Below, in pieces: positions 25,488-40,623 of a stretch of 64,000 nucleotides of DNA. This DNA is from Begonia masoniana (Eukaryota > Streptophyta > Magnoliopsida > Cucurbitales > Begoniaceae): the NCBI GenBank assembly GCA_022432975.1, contig CM039510.1, positions 33,722,454 to 33,786,453 of the forward strand. Direction: 5' to 3'. The notes beneath the pieces were generated by a model, which saw only the letters and a list, made by a program, of their open reading frames with translations, was not told where the DNA came from and did not search any database. The translations under genes and the position numbers were made by a program. Each line of letters opens with the position of its first letter. The first letter of the stretch is position 1.

Positions 25488-28267
25488 TCAACTCACTTGG
25501 ACGTGTAGCCGACTTGGTCGTCCTTCGTCAATAAGAAAGTCGTCCAGTGTCGCGAGGGAGTTCAATTGCTGACTAAGCGAAGCCATCGTTTTTTGGCACT
25601 CTGCAAATTTTACAGCAGCCAATGCTAGATCTTCTTCCTGTCAATAAGAAGATACTAAGACAGCGAGAACTTGCATTAATCAAATCAAATTAATTGCATG
25701 AGTTGAAGAATAGAACATCACATTTCTAAACGCCACCTTCAAATGCAAGAATTCCCAGAAATACCTTTTTTTGTAAATTCTTCCTAATTCATCATAATTT
25801 GTATTTTCTACCTAAAGAAGACAAAATAGCTCAATGACAGTGAGATTGATTGTTCATTACTGAGTAATACTACTTTCCAGCTATTTAAATATAATCAAAT
25901 CAAAGAGACATCGGAATATTTTCAAGGAAAAAATAAAAACAGGGAATGAATTCAACATTTCTAGCAAGCTTGTAATCTTTGTAAATCGACTTGTAGTAAA
26001 ATAGCAGCAGGGAAATGCAGGACTAATTCAAAGAACAAGACTAACTCTAAAAGTAGGTTGTATATTCTGATAGGTATTTCAGGTGTCAATCTACTTTTCT
26101 TGGTCTGGTCATCTGTGGGTTTGTTAATTTTCTAATCACTATGTTCTTTACTTCATGCTATGTTAATGAGAAGATAGTTGAAGTGCTTCTTTGAAAATAA
26201 TACTCACCTGCTTCAACTTAAATTCTTCATTGGCACTTTTTGCGCGAATAATCTCGGTTTCGTGCAAAAATGCACCATTTTTTTTAGTTCTTGATAGCTC
26301 GTCTTCCAGTTTCTGGAATTTGGTTAGATTTGAAGCAGCCAAAGCTCGCTCCCTTTCGTTTTCTTCTTCTAAAGAACAAACTTTTGAAACCAGAGCTTTG
26401 ATCTCTGCTTCAGTCTTTCTGGTTTGTGATTCCGACGCTTCTAGCTTCGTTTTTAAGGCCATTAATTCCTCCTCTGCAGCTTCCTTTACATCATTCATAA
26501 GATTTAACTGCTTGCCCAGCTCGACAAATGCCCCCTTTTCTGCTTTCAGCTGACTTCCTATCGTCTCAAGCTGATTTTGGCACTCAGTTAGAGCAGTTTC
26601 AAGATCCATTTTTTCGAACTCGATTCTCTCCAACTTCTCCTCCAATTCAGCAGTTATCTGAATCATTTTTTCGAGTTGGGACTTCAGGGGGTTATTATCT
26701 GACCCAGTTTCTGCATTAATATGACAGCTCTGACTTCCAATTGGCAATGAAGCAAGCCTTTCCATTTCGAGAAAATCGTCCATGAGATTGATTTCTAAAG
26801 AAGTCACCACAGCATTCGACCCAAGATCCTGCCCGTTCATACGTTGATCAGGTTCGACAATTAGAGGGGAAGCCATTGATCTTGAAATGCAAAGCTCCAT
26901 TTGATTTTGCACCGAGCCTCTTGTTTTCTGCAAATCCATTTCAACAGCCAGTAATCTCTCCAAGCAATCGGATTGGGTATCTATAGAAGACTCTGCATAT
27001 ACTGAAGGTGGAGACAATGACTTGTGATGACGAGCAGGAGACGCTTTCCGAATCATGGCCTTTAGTTTGCGGCACTCAGCTTCAAGCTTAGCCATCTTCT
27101 TTATGCTGTCCAAGTGTTGTTTACTGGCCATTTCTGCAGCTTGAGTGCTCAAGTCCCTCTCAATCACTTTGTCTTCTAACTCCTTAGCCAGTGAAAGGAG
27201 GTCGGTTCGTAGTGAAGACTTCTCCTTCTCTGCAACTTTAAGCTTTGAGCAGAAATCAGACTCAGTTTCAATTTTGGTAATTTGAAGTTGGGTTTGGAGC
27301 TCGATAATCTGTGTTTCGAGGACTGACTTCGTCATTTCCCATTCGGAAGTTTTCTTGGCAACAACGTCATGAAGTTTCTGATCTTGATCTCCTCTTGATT
27401 GACGAAGCTGCCTTACACACTCCTTTAGTGCTCCTTCAAGATGCCCAACTCGGTCTTCCAAACCGGAGTTCTTCAGATTCACAGCCTCGAGTTGTTGTTT
27501 CAGAGTGACAACTTCATTTTCAGCCTTCTCCCAACCTAAACAATAGAAAATTTAGCAACCAGTCAATGGAAAACTACTTCTAAAAACAACACCATAACAA
27601 ATTTATCTTTTTCAAAATATTTTCGAATCCTTAGACATAATAACCCAGTAGATATTAGCATAGTCAAACTATCAGGGCATAGAATTACAAGTAAAGAGCA
27701 ATTTATTCTAATATTTGATTTAAACTCATAGAGATTGCATGATACGCCATTCAAGGGAAGTTTGATTGCTCTTATTTGGCATCAACACCAATCCAATTTA
27801 GTCACCATTGCAAGTTTACAGTTATCAAGATAAAGAACTTGCTTTCAAATGAAATTATACACATCTCAGGAATGGAAAATTCAAATGATAACCTGATACA
27901 GCTTCTTCAGCAACTTTTGCATGCTGCTTTACCAAGTCTTCCTTGACGCTAATGTTTATAAGAGCAGCAGATAACTTTTCTGTCAATGCCTTCACAGTTT
28001 CATTAACATCTTCATAAATTGTTACAGCTTTGGAAGTCACCTCCGGCGATTGAGTGGTCTGAGACGGAGATGCCTGTGTACGAATTTAAAAGGATAAATG
28101 ATTATATATATAACATATTTATTTCGAACAAATTCAATAAACAGACTTCCAATGCCTCCCACCTGACCATCTGAAAACCTCTCAGAAGAAATTGATCCGG
28201 AGCTCTCTGATTCACCTGGACTCTTCTCCGAAGACCTTTTTCTCCATAGCCAACTCCGGCGGTCCAT
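25488..28267 (-). CDS. FPP: Filament-like plant protein (long coiled-coil, FPP3-type)
   Basis: The exons are 28267-28163, 28073-27893, 27535-26208 and 25637-25488, with GT/AG borders, joining in frame to about 587 residues. The start [19 protein letters not shown] is the hallmark of the plant FPP family. [36 protein letters not shown] and [11 protein letters not shown] follow, then [15 protein letters not shown] in the middle. A final [25 protein letters not shown] block is family-typical. Most of exon 3 is heptad-rich coiled coil. FPP proteins are thought to tie nuclear-envelope or plasma-membrane and cytoskeletal complexes together; the biochemical role is poorly known. I chose the ATG at 28267 over one seven codons upstream (28288) because family members start MDRRSW. 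The stop at 25490-25488 lies right after a donor-like GTGAGT, so a further short exon cannot be ruled out. Confidence 0.9.
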
Positions 28268-28315
28268 CACGAAACAAGCGAGAAGCACCTTTCAAGCCCA
28301 TCCAACCATCCTTAA

Positions 28316-28981
28316 CTGCAGTATGATAGTCGCCATGAGCTAGCAAAATTTGAATCCTCTCTCTTTGACAGAACTATTCAAATGGTTTGGTTCGTACCAG
28401 AAATTCAAAGCTTAAGAAACCAAGAAGAGAAGGAAATAATCAATCAACAGGGAAATAATAGTAATGGACGACTTTACTTATAATCCACTCCCTATCCACC
28501 TTACAACAGTAATGTTTCACCTTTCCCATTACATATAATCCAAAAATTAACAAAACTTGATGCAAACGAAAAAGTCTATATACGGGACGCAATAATGCTA
28601 AGAGATGGGCGATTTGGACTCGTGAAACCTCTTTTCACACTACCAAGAAGCTTTCTTGAAACAAAAAAACATAAACAATAAGTCTGATCCGCACCCACCA
28701 AATTTTGCAAAATCCACACCATACGTTCAGAGAAAGAGGACCACATACAGAAGAGAGAGATACAGACAATACAAATGACCTACATATCAAACAGAACCGA
28801 GAAATGGTGAAGACCCAATTTAAAATATCAATAAAAAGGAAATATAGCAAATACCCACGACTGCAAAGTTGCTAAACCAACAGAGCTGCCAATACAAGAT
28901 TCAAAACCGAACGAAACTGGGGCATAGATCTGAAGAACAACCGAGAATCAATAGGTATTGGAGGGGAAAAGAAAATATTAC
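28316..28981 (-). other. possible 5' leader intron of the FPP gene
   Basis: On the minus strand a donor-like TAG|GTAATA at 28982/28981 and an acceptor-like CTGCAG|TTAAG at 28316/28315 would remove about 670 bp between a leader exon and the coding exon. Leader introns are common in plant genes of this kind. This rests on splice-site appearance only. Confidence 0.35.
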
Positions 28982-28984
28982 CTA

Positions 28985-29885
28985 TTATTTCTCTGTGCCG
29001 AAACTAATTTAACGAAAGGGGATGAGAATTTAGGACCATAGGACGTGAAGAAAACTGGAGAGGCTTATGGAGACTTATTTTTTTTAATCACAAGAATTTT
29101 GAACTTTTCATCATCTGATCACGTCAAGATCCTTTGCTTTCTTCGTTCTTCAAATGGCGATGGCGTTATCCCGCCCATGTAAGTGGATTATCGTCGTCGC
29201 CATGTCTTTTTGATGCTTCCGCAGTGCGAAGTATTAATTTGCACTGTTTGCTCAGCAAATCAGCTCTCTCTGCGGGATTTGCTCGTGGATTCGTTTTTGA
29301 TTTTGTTTTTTTAGAACTTTCAAGAAATGGGTCATTGACAAAGTAGTACTTGCACAACTCTTGCAACAATAACCACTGATTACTAAAATATTTGAACTAA
29401 TTTAAAATGATAAATTATTACGCAATAACACTAAATTTATCGCCTAATTTTATTCTTTATTTTTACGTATAATTAATTTTACATTATATAAGCATGAAAA
29501 TATAAAAAAAATTAATTTAGTTAGTACTTTTTATATATATCTAATAATATAAAATTATTAAAATATTTAAACATTTTCTCAGACGTGGACTACTAACCAT
29601 GTGATAAAGTCTGCATTAATTGTATCTCATGTACACGAATAATTGGATCAAAATCAAGCTTCAAGGCGATTAAGATTCTTATATTTTTGGAAACGTGTAA
29701 ATCAATAAATATATATATTTCTTAGAATCTTTTTCTCATTTCAAAGAATTGATTGGTTGTACAATAATAAAGAATAGTAATATATAGAAGTGGATCAAAG
29801 AAGGAAAACAACCATAAAAAAGGAAGGAAAATCCATCGATTGCAATTGTATATTTGTTAAAGTCAAAAGGTTGATATATATTTTA
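28985..29885. other. AT-rich spacer left of the Mutator-like element
   Basis: It holds the probable promoter of the FPP gene (29000-29150) and then AT-rich DNA. A short plus-strand frame with ATGGCGATGGCG at 29154 is followed by a stop within 20 codons and was not recognised. It could be a relic. Confidence 0.5.
29876..29885. repeat. 10-bp target-site duplication of the MULE (left)
   Basis: atatatttta lies directly before the left terminal inverted repeat and recurs at 60941-60950 directly after the right one. The length (9-11 bp) is typical of Mutator-like elements. The AT-richness lowers the weight of the match. Confidence 0.7.
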
Positions 29886-30425
29886 GGGAAAAAAAATCTT
29901 AAACTATAAAAGTAATGACAAAACAAACTATAAAATATATTCGTCAACAAAATAAATCTTAAACTATCATCTATTAACAAGTCAACCATTCTCCTTTGTT
30001 TTTTCGTTAAACTCGTGTGTGGTTGCCCTCATATTAACCTCAAGAGACCATGTGTGTGTGCCGGCGTAGAACCGAGATTGTCTGTTCCCGAGCATCACTT
30101 AATCCTCATTTCAAGTACGACCACTCTCATTTTAACCTTGGGTGATCGCACATCGTGTTTATATAAAAGCGAGATCTCCCTCGGACATATCAGTGCGCGA
30201 CCTCTCGACCTCTGACAATTTCCTCTCTACGTCGTGTGATCAATTGACTGTAAAGGGTCCTTGCAAGGAGATTTTTGACCTCTGAGTGTTAGCCCTTGTG
30301 CATCTCTGTGACGATTTATTCGTTGATTGTGCTAATTTTTGCCCTTAATCCATACCCTAATTTTATTTTTGGCGATGAAATCATACTTTTACTTCGTTCG
30401 TGATTTTGGGAAAGTGTTTGATTTT
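29886..30425 (+). repeat. left terminal inverted repeat of the MULE
   Basis: It matches the reverse complement of about 60450-60940 along its length, with indels. It contains a TATA-like TTTATATAAAAG near 30160, placed to drive the transposase reading from about 30437. Confidence 0.82.
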
Positions 30426-30436
30426 AGATTCCTCGA

Positions 30437-33740
<3,304 letters not shown>

Positions 33741-34440
33741 CCTCAAAATTGATCAGTAATTAGTAAGAAAAACACCACCATAACATGTAGTAGGTTTTGA
33801 GGTGTGGGCCACAACATTTGCACTTGTCAAAGAATAGGCTTTGCAACTGCAACTTCTAGTGGTAGAGCAAGAGGTAGAAGAGCAAGCCCACGTGACACAT
33901 TTAAGAGCTTTACTTCTACTCGTGGGAAGCAATTAAGTTTAGTCTTATGTTTATGATTTTAGCAATTATTTAAGTATAAACTTAACTTTTGATTTACGTT
34001 GTAATACAAGAGTCTAGTGCGATTGATTCAACTCATCATTAATGTAAAGTAGGAGTCAGTTTCGTCTCAATTGTAAATGTTTTTTTGCAATGTTTTGATG
34101 TAAATTCAGATTGGTTTGTTTGCAAGTTATTTTGTTATGTTTCAATTTTGCAAAAATTTTGGCCATAGTTTCGTTTGTTTTCACTCACTTTACCAGGTTC
34201 ACTATGAAAAATAATTTAAAATAACCACCATAAAAAATAGAAAATTTTGACAAATTTTTCTTTGTTTTTTTCTCTCTCCCCAATAGTCCTTATCCAAGAA
34301 AATATGCATATCAACATATAAATAACTAGGTATCCCAAGTTCAAATATTCATATCAACACAAAATAAACAACATATATCAATCATCACAATAGAAGTAAG
34401 TTAAAAAAAAACTAAATATGAAAAATAACAATGTGTTCAA
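33741..34440. other. MULE interior without recognised features
   Basis: It follows the SWIM region. A possible remnant of the zinc knuckle that ends many MULE transposases (C-G-x-x-x-H spacing near 33800) can be read in one frame. Otherwise only AT-rich sequence is seen. Confidence 0.4.
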
Positions 34441-35185
34441 AATAGTAATCTAAGCAGTTGATGATGGTCTGACATCTGTGATTGACAATTGTCCGACATC
34501 TGACACTGGAGGATCGTAGGAATCCAAAGATTCCTGAACTGCATCAAGCTTCTAAAGAACTACAGCTTGAGTAGAGCTGAAATCCTAAATTTTTCGAGTC
34601 ATGCCTTCAATAACTGAAGCAAGGTTAGATATACTAGCTTTGAGAGAATGTCACTCCTCTGCATGTATGGATATATGTCTAGAGTATGATGAGTAAATGG
34701 AGAAGGATGTGCATCCTCCATTGAATTATTGTCTATTGATGGAGGAAGAGCTGCAGAGGTGCAAGCTTGATCGGTCTTGAAAACTCATTCACCTAACTAT
34801 ACCCATATGAGCAAGGGGATAATGATCGTACACATCCACAACCATTTCCTTTGTCCTAGGCTCGTTAGAGGGTATTGCAATCTTGAAATTCTAAAAGATT
34901 TTTTCAATCAATATATTGTAAGGTAGATTTTTTTAGATCAAATATATATCACCAATGTAACTCAGAATCACATATATTAGGTTGAACCGCTTTTCATTGT
35001 AGATTTTCTCCATGAGATAGAGATCCATGTGACTTACGTGGTCTCGGTGTCAATCTCATAGTAAAATTGTGTTGGAGATGAAATGATTGATAAAACTCAT
35101 GTTTTAACGTTTAGGTCCTTAGCTTTGAGTTTGTAGAAAGTATCAATATTGGGATTTCTATGCACTTTCCTTAGAAATTGAAGTC
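34440..35185 (-). pseudogene. remnant of a plant transposon protein
   Basis: The minus-strand translation contains HMDLYLMEKIYNEKRFNL, then VILSYIGDIYLI and KNLPYNILIEKIF, with stops between. It resembles the putative plant transposon protein domain often carried by plant MULEs and retroelements. It is too decayed to assign an exact family. It is cut off at 35189, where the gypsy element inserted; the matching part was not found beyond 59966. Confidence 0.4.
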
Positions 35186-35189
35186 AATT
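35185..35189. repeat. target-site duplication caatt (left)
   Basis: caatt precedes the LTR start at 35190 and recurs at 59962-59966 after the LTR end at 59961. It defines gypsy element 2 as a single insertion in spite of its guests. Confidence 0.93.
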
Positions 35190-37752
35190 TGTGATGACCC
35201 CTGAACCCGATCGGAGTCGAAGAGCCATCACTCCGGACATTTTAAAACGTGGTACCTTTTTTTTTGAACTTTTACTCTTACTTTTAAAACCTTGACAGAG
35301 AGCTTATAGAGAGGAAACATTCTCTGGCTGTTGAAGATTGAAAGACATATTTAAAGTCGATGATAATTAAAATCGGACTACAGAAACAAATGACAGAAGA
35401 AAACATGAAGATAGAAGGCAGGGAGAAATGAAAACAGTTCCCGGGATTTTCACTAGGACTTGACTTCGACTTTTTAAACTCTTAAATCTGAAGACGTGAA
35501 AACAGAAAATCATAAAACAAAAATGGACGACTGAAACTGGAAGGCAGAATAGACGACAGACATGTAGTGGAAGACTTAATAAAAATGGGAACAGAAACTG
35601 GAAGTCATGTCGTGGAAGACTTACTGTGAATGACAGAAGCCGTGGACGTTTGAAATAAAAGGGTAAAAATAGTAGACAACAGAAGCCTGTGGACGTTTAA
35701 GATAAAAAGGCGGTGATCGTGGACGTTTGAAATAAAAGGCAGAAACAGTAGACAACAGAAACTGATGACAGAAGCTGTGGACGACAAAAGTCATGGACGA
35801 CAGAAGACAACAGAGGCTGTCGACGACAGAAACTGATGACAGAAGCCGTGGACGACAGAAGACAACAGAGGCTGTGGTCGACAGAAACTGATGACAGAAG
35901 CCATGGACAACAGAAGTCGTGGACGACTGTTCACAGAACAAAATGAACAACTCTTTTACAGAAGACGACAGAAGTCGTGGACGACAGAAGTCGTGGACGA
36001 CTGTTCACAGAACAAAATGAATAACTGTTTTACAAGAGGCGTGGACGACTGTTCACTTAGCCGAATACTTTAAACAATTACCCATCGGACGAGTACTGTG
36101 GACAATTGGACTTTGGACGATGTTATCACCCACAACTTTGGACGATAACTTTAAAGAAACAGAATTGATTCTAGACGACGTTATCGCCCACAACTTTGGA
36201 CGATAACTTTGGACGATATTTAACAGAAAGACATAAAAACAGAAGGTATTGAAAACAGAAGGCATAAAAACTTCAAACCCCCAAAACCCGATTCAAAACG
36301 AAGTTTTAAAACATACTTGACAACATGACAGAGATTCAAGAAAACAAACTGCATGGATAGCTCTAAAACTCGAAACAATCCATGCACAACCTAAGAGAAA
36401 AAGATTCCAAACAGTTCCAAAATATTTCAGAATATATATACAACTGTCAAATGCAGAGGTTTAAAACTTAAACACAGAGTCTATACGCTGTTTTTAAATC
36501 TCAGAAGCTGTACAGAACTTGACATACACTTCAAGAATTCATCAAACACGAGTTTTAAAAAAACATAAACACAAAGTCTATACACACGACTTTCACTTTT
36601 AAACTTCACTCTCTCGGGTCAGAAATGTGTCTGGCTGCCACAACCACCCCCGAAAGCTCATGCCACCAACCACCTATTCGTCGGTCTGAGGCACAAAATC
36701 CTCATCCACGGGTTCCATACCTCTAGCAGGGAGTTCAACTATGAGCCTAGAGCTCAGTAAGAACATGAAATGCAGTGATGCATATGCTGTGCATGAACAT
36801 TTTCAAATACATGAACATTATGTTACATTACATTACGTTTCACTGGACATGAAGGTATAAGTGGGAAGACGAGCTGGCGCAACAGGAGTACATGCCACAA
36901 CAGGACATAACAGGAGTACATGACAGGATGCCAGTCCTCGTCCACACTTAACCATACATTACATCCACATTTTAACTTTCAGAACTTCAAATCTGGTGCT
37001 GAAAAATATTTACATGGTTCTCCAGAAAATGTGTATGCATGAACAGATACGATATGGTGCTTAAACTCAACGTATACAGGCGACAGAATAAAAACAAACA
37101 TGAAACAGAACACACAGAACACGTTTAGCTTATAGCATAACCTACGACCTAACTACCCGAACCAAAACGTAGTATCTCCATGCTGTAGGGCCTTAAGGGC
37201 CAACTTATACGCATGAACTTACCTGTTATCCGAAATGCAGCAAGCTTTGTACGCACGTCTACTGTGGTTCGCAAACCTATAGCATGCGAAATCGGACATT
37301 AACCTAAACTTCAAAAAAAACTAACGTTTAACTTGTCCATACTTACTAACTAGCTTAGAAGATTACCTTAGGTGGAGAACAATGGAGAAAACATGAAAAA
37401 GGTTGAGGTTAAAATCGCCGTTGGTCGCCTGGAAGAGAGAAACAGAGAGGAGAGGAAGAATATGGAGGTTTACGAGAAGACAAGAGGTAGGTTTCTCAGC
37501 AAGTTTTGGACATTTGGCATCCATCCATTGGCTCACTCCTACCAACCTTAATTCCTTCCCAAACCGCCCCTCCATGCATCTCTAACTAATGGTTTTGTTT
37601 AGTTACACATTAGTTTGGTTTTTATCCTATTATTCAATTCAATATAAGCTTCGTCGATTTGGTTTCCAACTAAACATTCATTGTATTAATTCAAATTAAT
37701 CCCGCTTAATGATTCGGGGAATAATTACATAGGCAAAATGCTGGGTGTTACA
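35190..37752 (-). repeat. 3' LTR of gypsy element 2
   Basis: 2563 bp, starting TGTGATGACCCC and ending GGGTGTTACA. It contains a degenerate minisatellite of gacgacagaag-type units (about 35735-36010), the stem-loop at 36738-36760, the block TGTAGGGCCTTAAGGGCC at 37184-37201 and the donor-like CAGGTAAGT (minus) at 37217-37225. Confidence 0.95.
36738..36760 (-). promoter_or_regulatory. conserved LTR stem-loop (gypsy element 2, 3' LTR)
   Basis: The arms GAGC/GCTC enclose a 5-nt loop, with outer ACT/AGT, as in element 1, although the surrounding LTR sequence is largely unrelated. Confidence 0.5.
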
Positions 37753-37766
37753 TCCCACCCACCTTA
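37753..37766 (-). other. polypurine tract of gypsy element 2
   Basis: The minus strand reads AAGGTGGGTGGGA directly before the 3' LTR terminus. Confidence 0.7.
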
Positions 37767-37791
37767 ACAGAATTTTGTCCCTAAAATTTTC

Positions 37792-38160
37792 TTAAGGGAA
37801 TAGCTCCGGATATTGGGCCCTAACGTTCTGTTGTCTTTCCCAAGTGGCTTCCTTCACATTATGATTGCGCCATAAAACTTTTACCAATGGGACCACTCTG
37901 TTGCGTAATACTTTAAGAGAGGAGTCCAAAATCTTTATAGGCCTTTCTTCATACGTCAGCGTCGACATAATATCTATGTCCACCGATTCCATGATCTGAA
38001 TAGGATCTCGCACACATTTCCTCAGCATCGAAACATGAAAAACATTGTGAACTCCATCCATTGACGCTGGCAGCTGTAGTCTGTAAGCCAAGCTTCCTAC
38101 CCTTTTTAAGATGGAAAAAGATCCAACGAACCTTGGACTGAGCTTCCCTTTCTTACTGAA
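37792..38160 (-). pseudogene. gypsy element 2 integrase tail with chromodomain-like end
   Basis: From about 38160 the minus strand reads KGKLSPRFVGSFSILKRVG, where the usual G-P-F/Y is changed to G-S-F. AYRLQLPASMDGVHNVFHVSML and the chromodomain-like stretch ending VKEATWERQQ...YPELFP follow. It matches the tail of element 1 at 4050-3690. The catalytic core that should precede it is gone: the zinc-finger array joins directly at 38160/38161, and the array frame ends four codons later. Confidence 0.9.
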
Positions 38161-40402
38161 CCTCATTAGGGTGCACTGAGAAAGAAGACGAATGAGCTTC
38201 CGACAAGATGTCCTTTCGACAAGATGCCTTGACTTGTTGACATACCATGCAAGACTCCACATATTTGGCTACATAGTTTTTCATATTCGGCCACCAGAAG
38301 TGAAATTTCAAGTCTTGATACATCTTCGTGCTTCTAGGGTGCACTGAGAAAGAAGACGAATGAGCTTCCGACAAGATGTCCTTTCGACAAGATGCCTTGA
38401 CTTGTTGACATACCATGCAAGACTCCACATATTTGGCTACATAGTTTTTCATATTCGGCCACCAGAAGTGAAATTTCAAGTCTTGATACATCTTCGTGCT
38501 TCTAGGGTGCACTGAGAAAGAAGACGAATGAGCTTCCGACAAGATGTCCTTTCGACAAGATGCCTTGACTTGTTGACATACCATGCAAGACTCCACATAT
38601 TTGGCTACATAGTTTTTCATATTCGGCCACCAGAAGTGAAATTTCAAGTCTTGATACATCTTCGTGCTTCTAGGGTGCACTGAGAAAGAAGACGAATGAG
38701 CTTCCGACAAGATGTCCTTTCGACAAGATGCCTTGACTTGTTGACATACCATGCAAGACTCCACATATTTGGCTACATAGTTTTTCATATTCGGCCACCA
38801 GAAGTGAAATTTCAAGTCTTGATACATCTTCGTGCTTCTAGGGTGCACTGAGAAAGAAGACGAATGAGCTTCCGACAAGATGTCCTTTCGACAAGATGCC
38901 TTGACTTGTTGACATACCATGCAAGACTCCACATATTTGGCTACATAGTTTTTCATATTCGGCCACCAGAAGTGAAATTTCAAGTCTTGATACATCTTCG
39001 TGCTTCTAGGGTGCACTGAGAAAGAAGACGAATGAGCTTCCGACAAGATGTCCTTTCGACAAGATGCCTTGACTTGTTGACATACCATGCAAGACTCCAC
39101 ATATTTGGCTACATAGTTTTTCATATTCGGCCACCAGAAGTGAAATTTCAAGTCTTGATACATCTTCGTGCTTCTAGGGTGCACTGAGAAAGAAGACGAA
39201 TGAGCTTCCGACAAGATGTCCTTTCGACAAGATGCCTTGACTTGTTGACATACCATGCAAGACTCCACATATTTGGCTACATAGTTTTTCATATTCGGCC
39301 ACCAGAAGTGAAATTTCAAGTCTTGATACATCTTCGTGCTTCTAGGGTGCACTGAGAAAGAAGACGAATGAGCTTCCGACAAGATGTCCTTTCGACAAGA
39401 TGCCTTGACTTGTTGACATACCATGCAAGACTCCACATATTTGGCTACATAGTTTTTCATATTCGGCCACCAGAAGTGAAATTTCAAGTCTTGATACATC
39501 TTCGTGCTTCTAGGGTGCACTGAGAAAGAAGACGAATGAGCTTCCGACAAGATGTCCTTTCGACAAGATGCCTTGACTTGTTGACATACCATGCAAGACT
39601 CCACATATTTGGCTACATAGTTTTTCATATTCGGCCACCAGAAGTGAAATTTCAAGTCTTGATACATCTTCGTGCTTCTAGGGTGCACTGAGAAAGAAGA
39701 CGAATGAGCTTCCGACAAGATGTCCTTTCGACAAGATGCCTTGACTTGTTGACATACCATGCAAGACTCCACATATTTGGCTACATAGTTTTTCATATTC
39801 GGCCACCAGAAGTGAAATTTCAAGTCTTGATACATCTTCGTGCTTCTAGGGTGCACTGAGAAAGAAGACGAATGAGCTTCCGACAAGATGTCCTTTCGAC
39901 AAGATGCCTTGACTTGTTGACATACCATGCAAGACTCCACATATTTGGCTACATAGTTTTTCATATTCGGCCACCAGAAGTGAAATTTCAAGTCTTGATA
40001 CATCTTCGTGCTTCTAGGGTGCACTGAGAAAGAAGACGAATGAGCTTCCGACAAGATGTCCTTTCGACAAGATGCCTTGACTTGTTGACATACCATGCAA
40101 GACTCCACATATTTGGCTACATAGTTTTTCATATTCGGCCACCAGAAGTGAAATTTCAAGTCTTGATACATCTTCGTGCTTCTAGGGTGCACTGAGAAAG
40201 AAGACGAATGAGCTTCCGACAAGATGTCCTTTCGACAAGATGCCTTGACTTGTTGACATACCATGAAAGACTCCACATATTTGGCTACATAGTTTTTCAT
40301 ATTCGGCCACCAGAAGTGAAATTTCAAGTCTTGATACATCTTCGTGCTTCTAGGGTGCACTGAGAAAGAAGACGAATGAGCTTCCGACAAGATGTCCTTT
40401 CG
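38161..40402 (-). repeat. 168-bp in-frame tandem array of integrase H2C2 zinc-finger units
   Basis: The start of the unit recurs at exactly 168-bp spacing 14 times from 38171 to 40355, giving 13 full units plus a partial one. Each unit encodes 56 residues and carries one complete integrase H2C2 domain: [26 protein letters not shown], then CMVCQQVKAS. Because 168 is a multiple of three, the frame stays open (about 786 codons from an ATG at 40513). The units look identical, except that the one nearest the N-terminus (40265) has Phe for the first zinc-binding Cys. At each unit junction cgacaagatg occurs twice 17 bp apart, a likely microhomology for the first duplication. Element 1 and most gypsy elements have a single copy. 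No function is known; a recent slippage or unequal-crossover expansion, or an assembly effect, is possible. Confidence 0.95.
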
Positions 40403-40623
40403 TAGCTCTTCATCTCTCGGAACATACCATCTATTTCTGAACTTCAGAACAACATTTCCCGAATAGTTGAACTCGGAAGAGGCCATAGGCAACTTGCTTA
40501 CTATATCGGCCATTTTCTTTGAATTGGTCTATGGGCTTCTTTAATTTGGTCCAGAATGGTTGGCTGTAATGTTAGATCTACCAGCACGGCCGATAGCTTA
40601 GAAACCACCTCCAAATCAAACCT

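Noticed and set aside
29134..29369. Possible first exon beginning ATGGCGATGGCG on the plus strand, and an opposite frame
   Set aside because: It stops after about 19 codons, nearby splice sites would give an intron under 50 bp, and no family was recognised.
38161..40402. A genuine functional multi-zinc-finger gene
   Set aside because: The array lies between broken RNase H and integrase tail of a dead retrotransposon, in a different frame from both. It is reported as a repeat and not as a gene.
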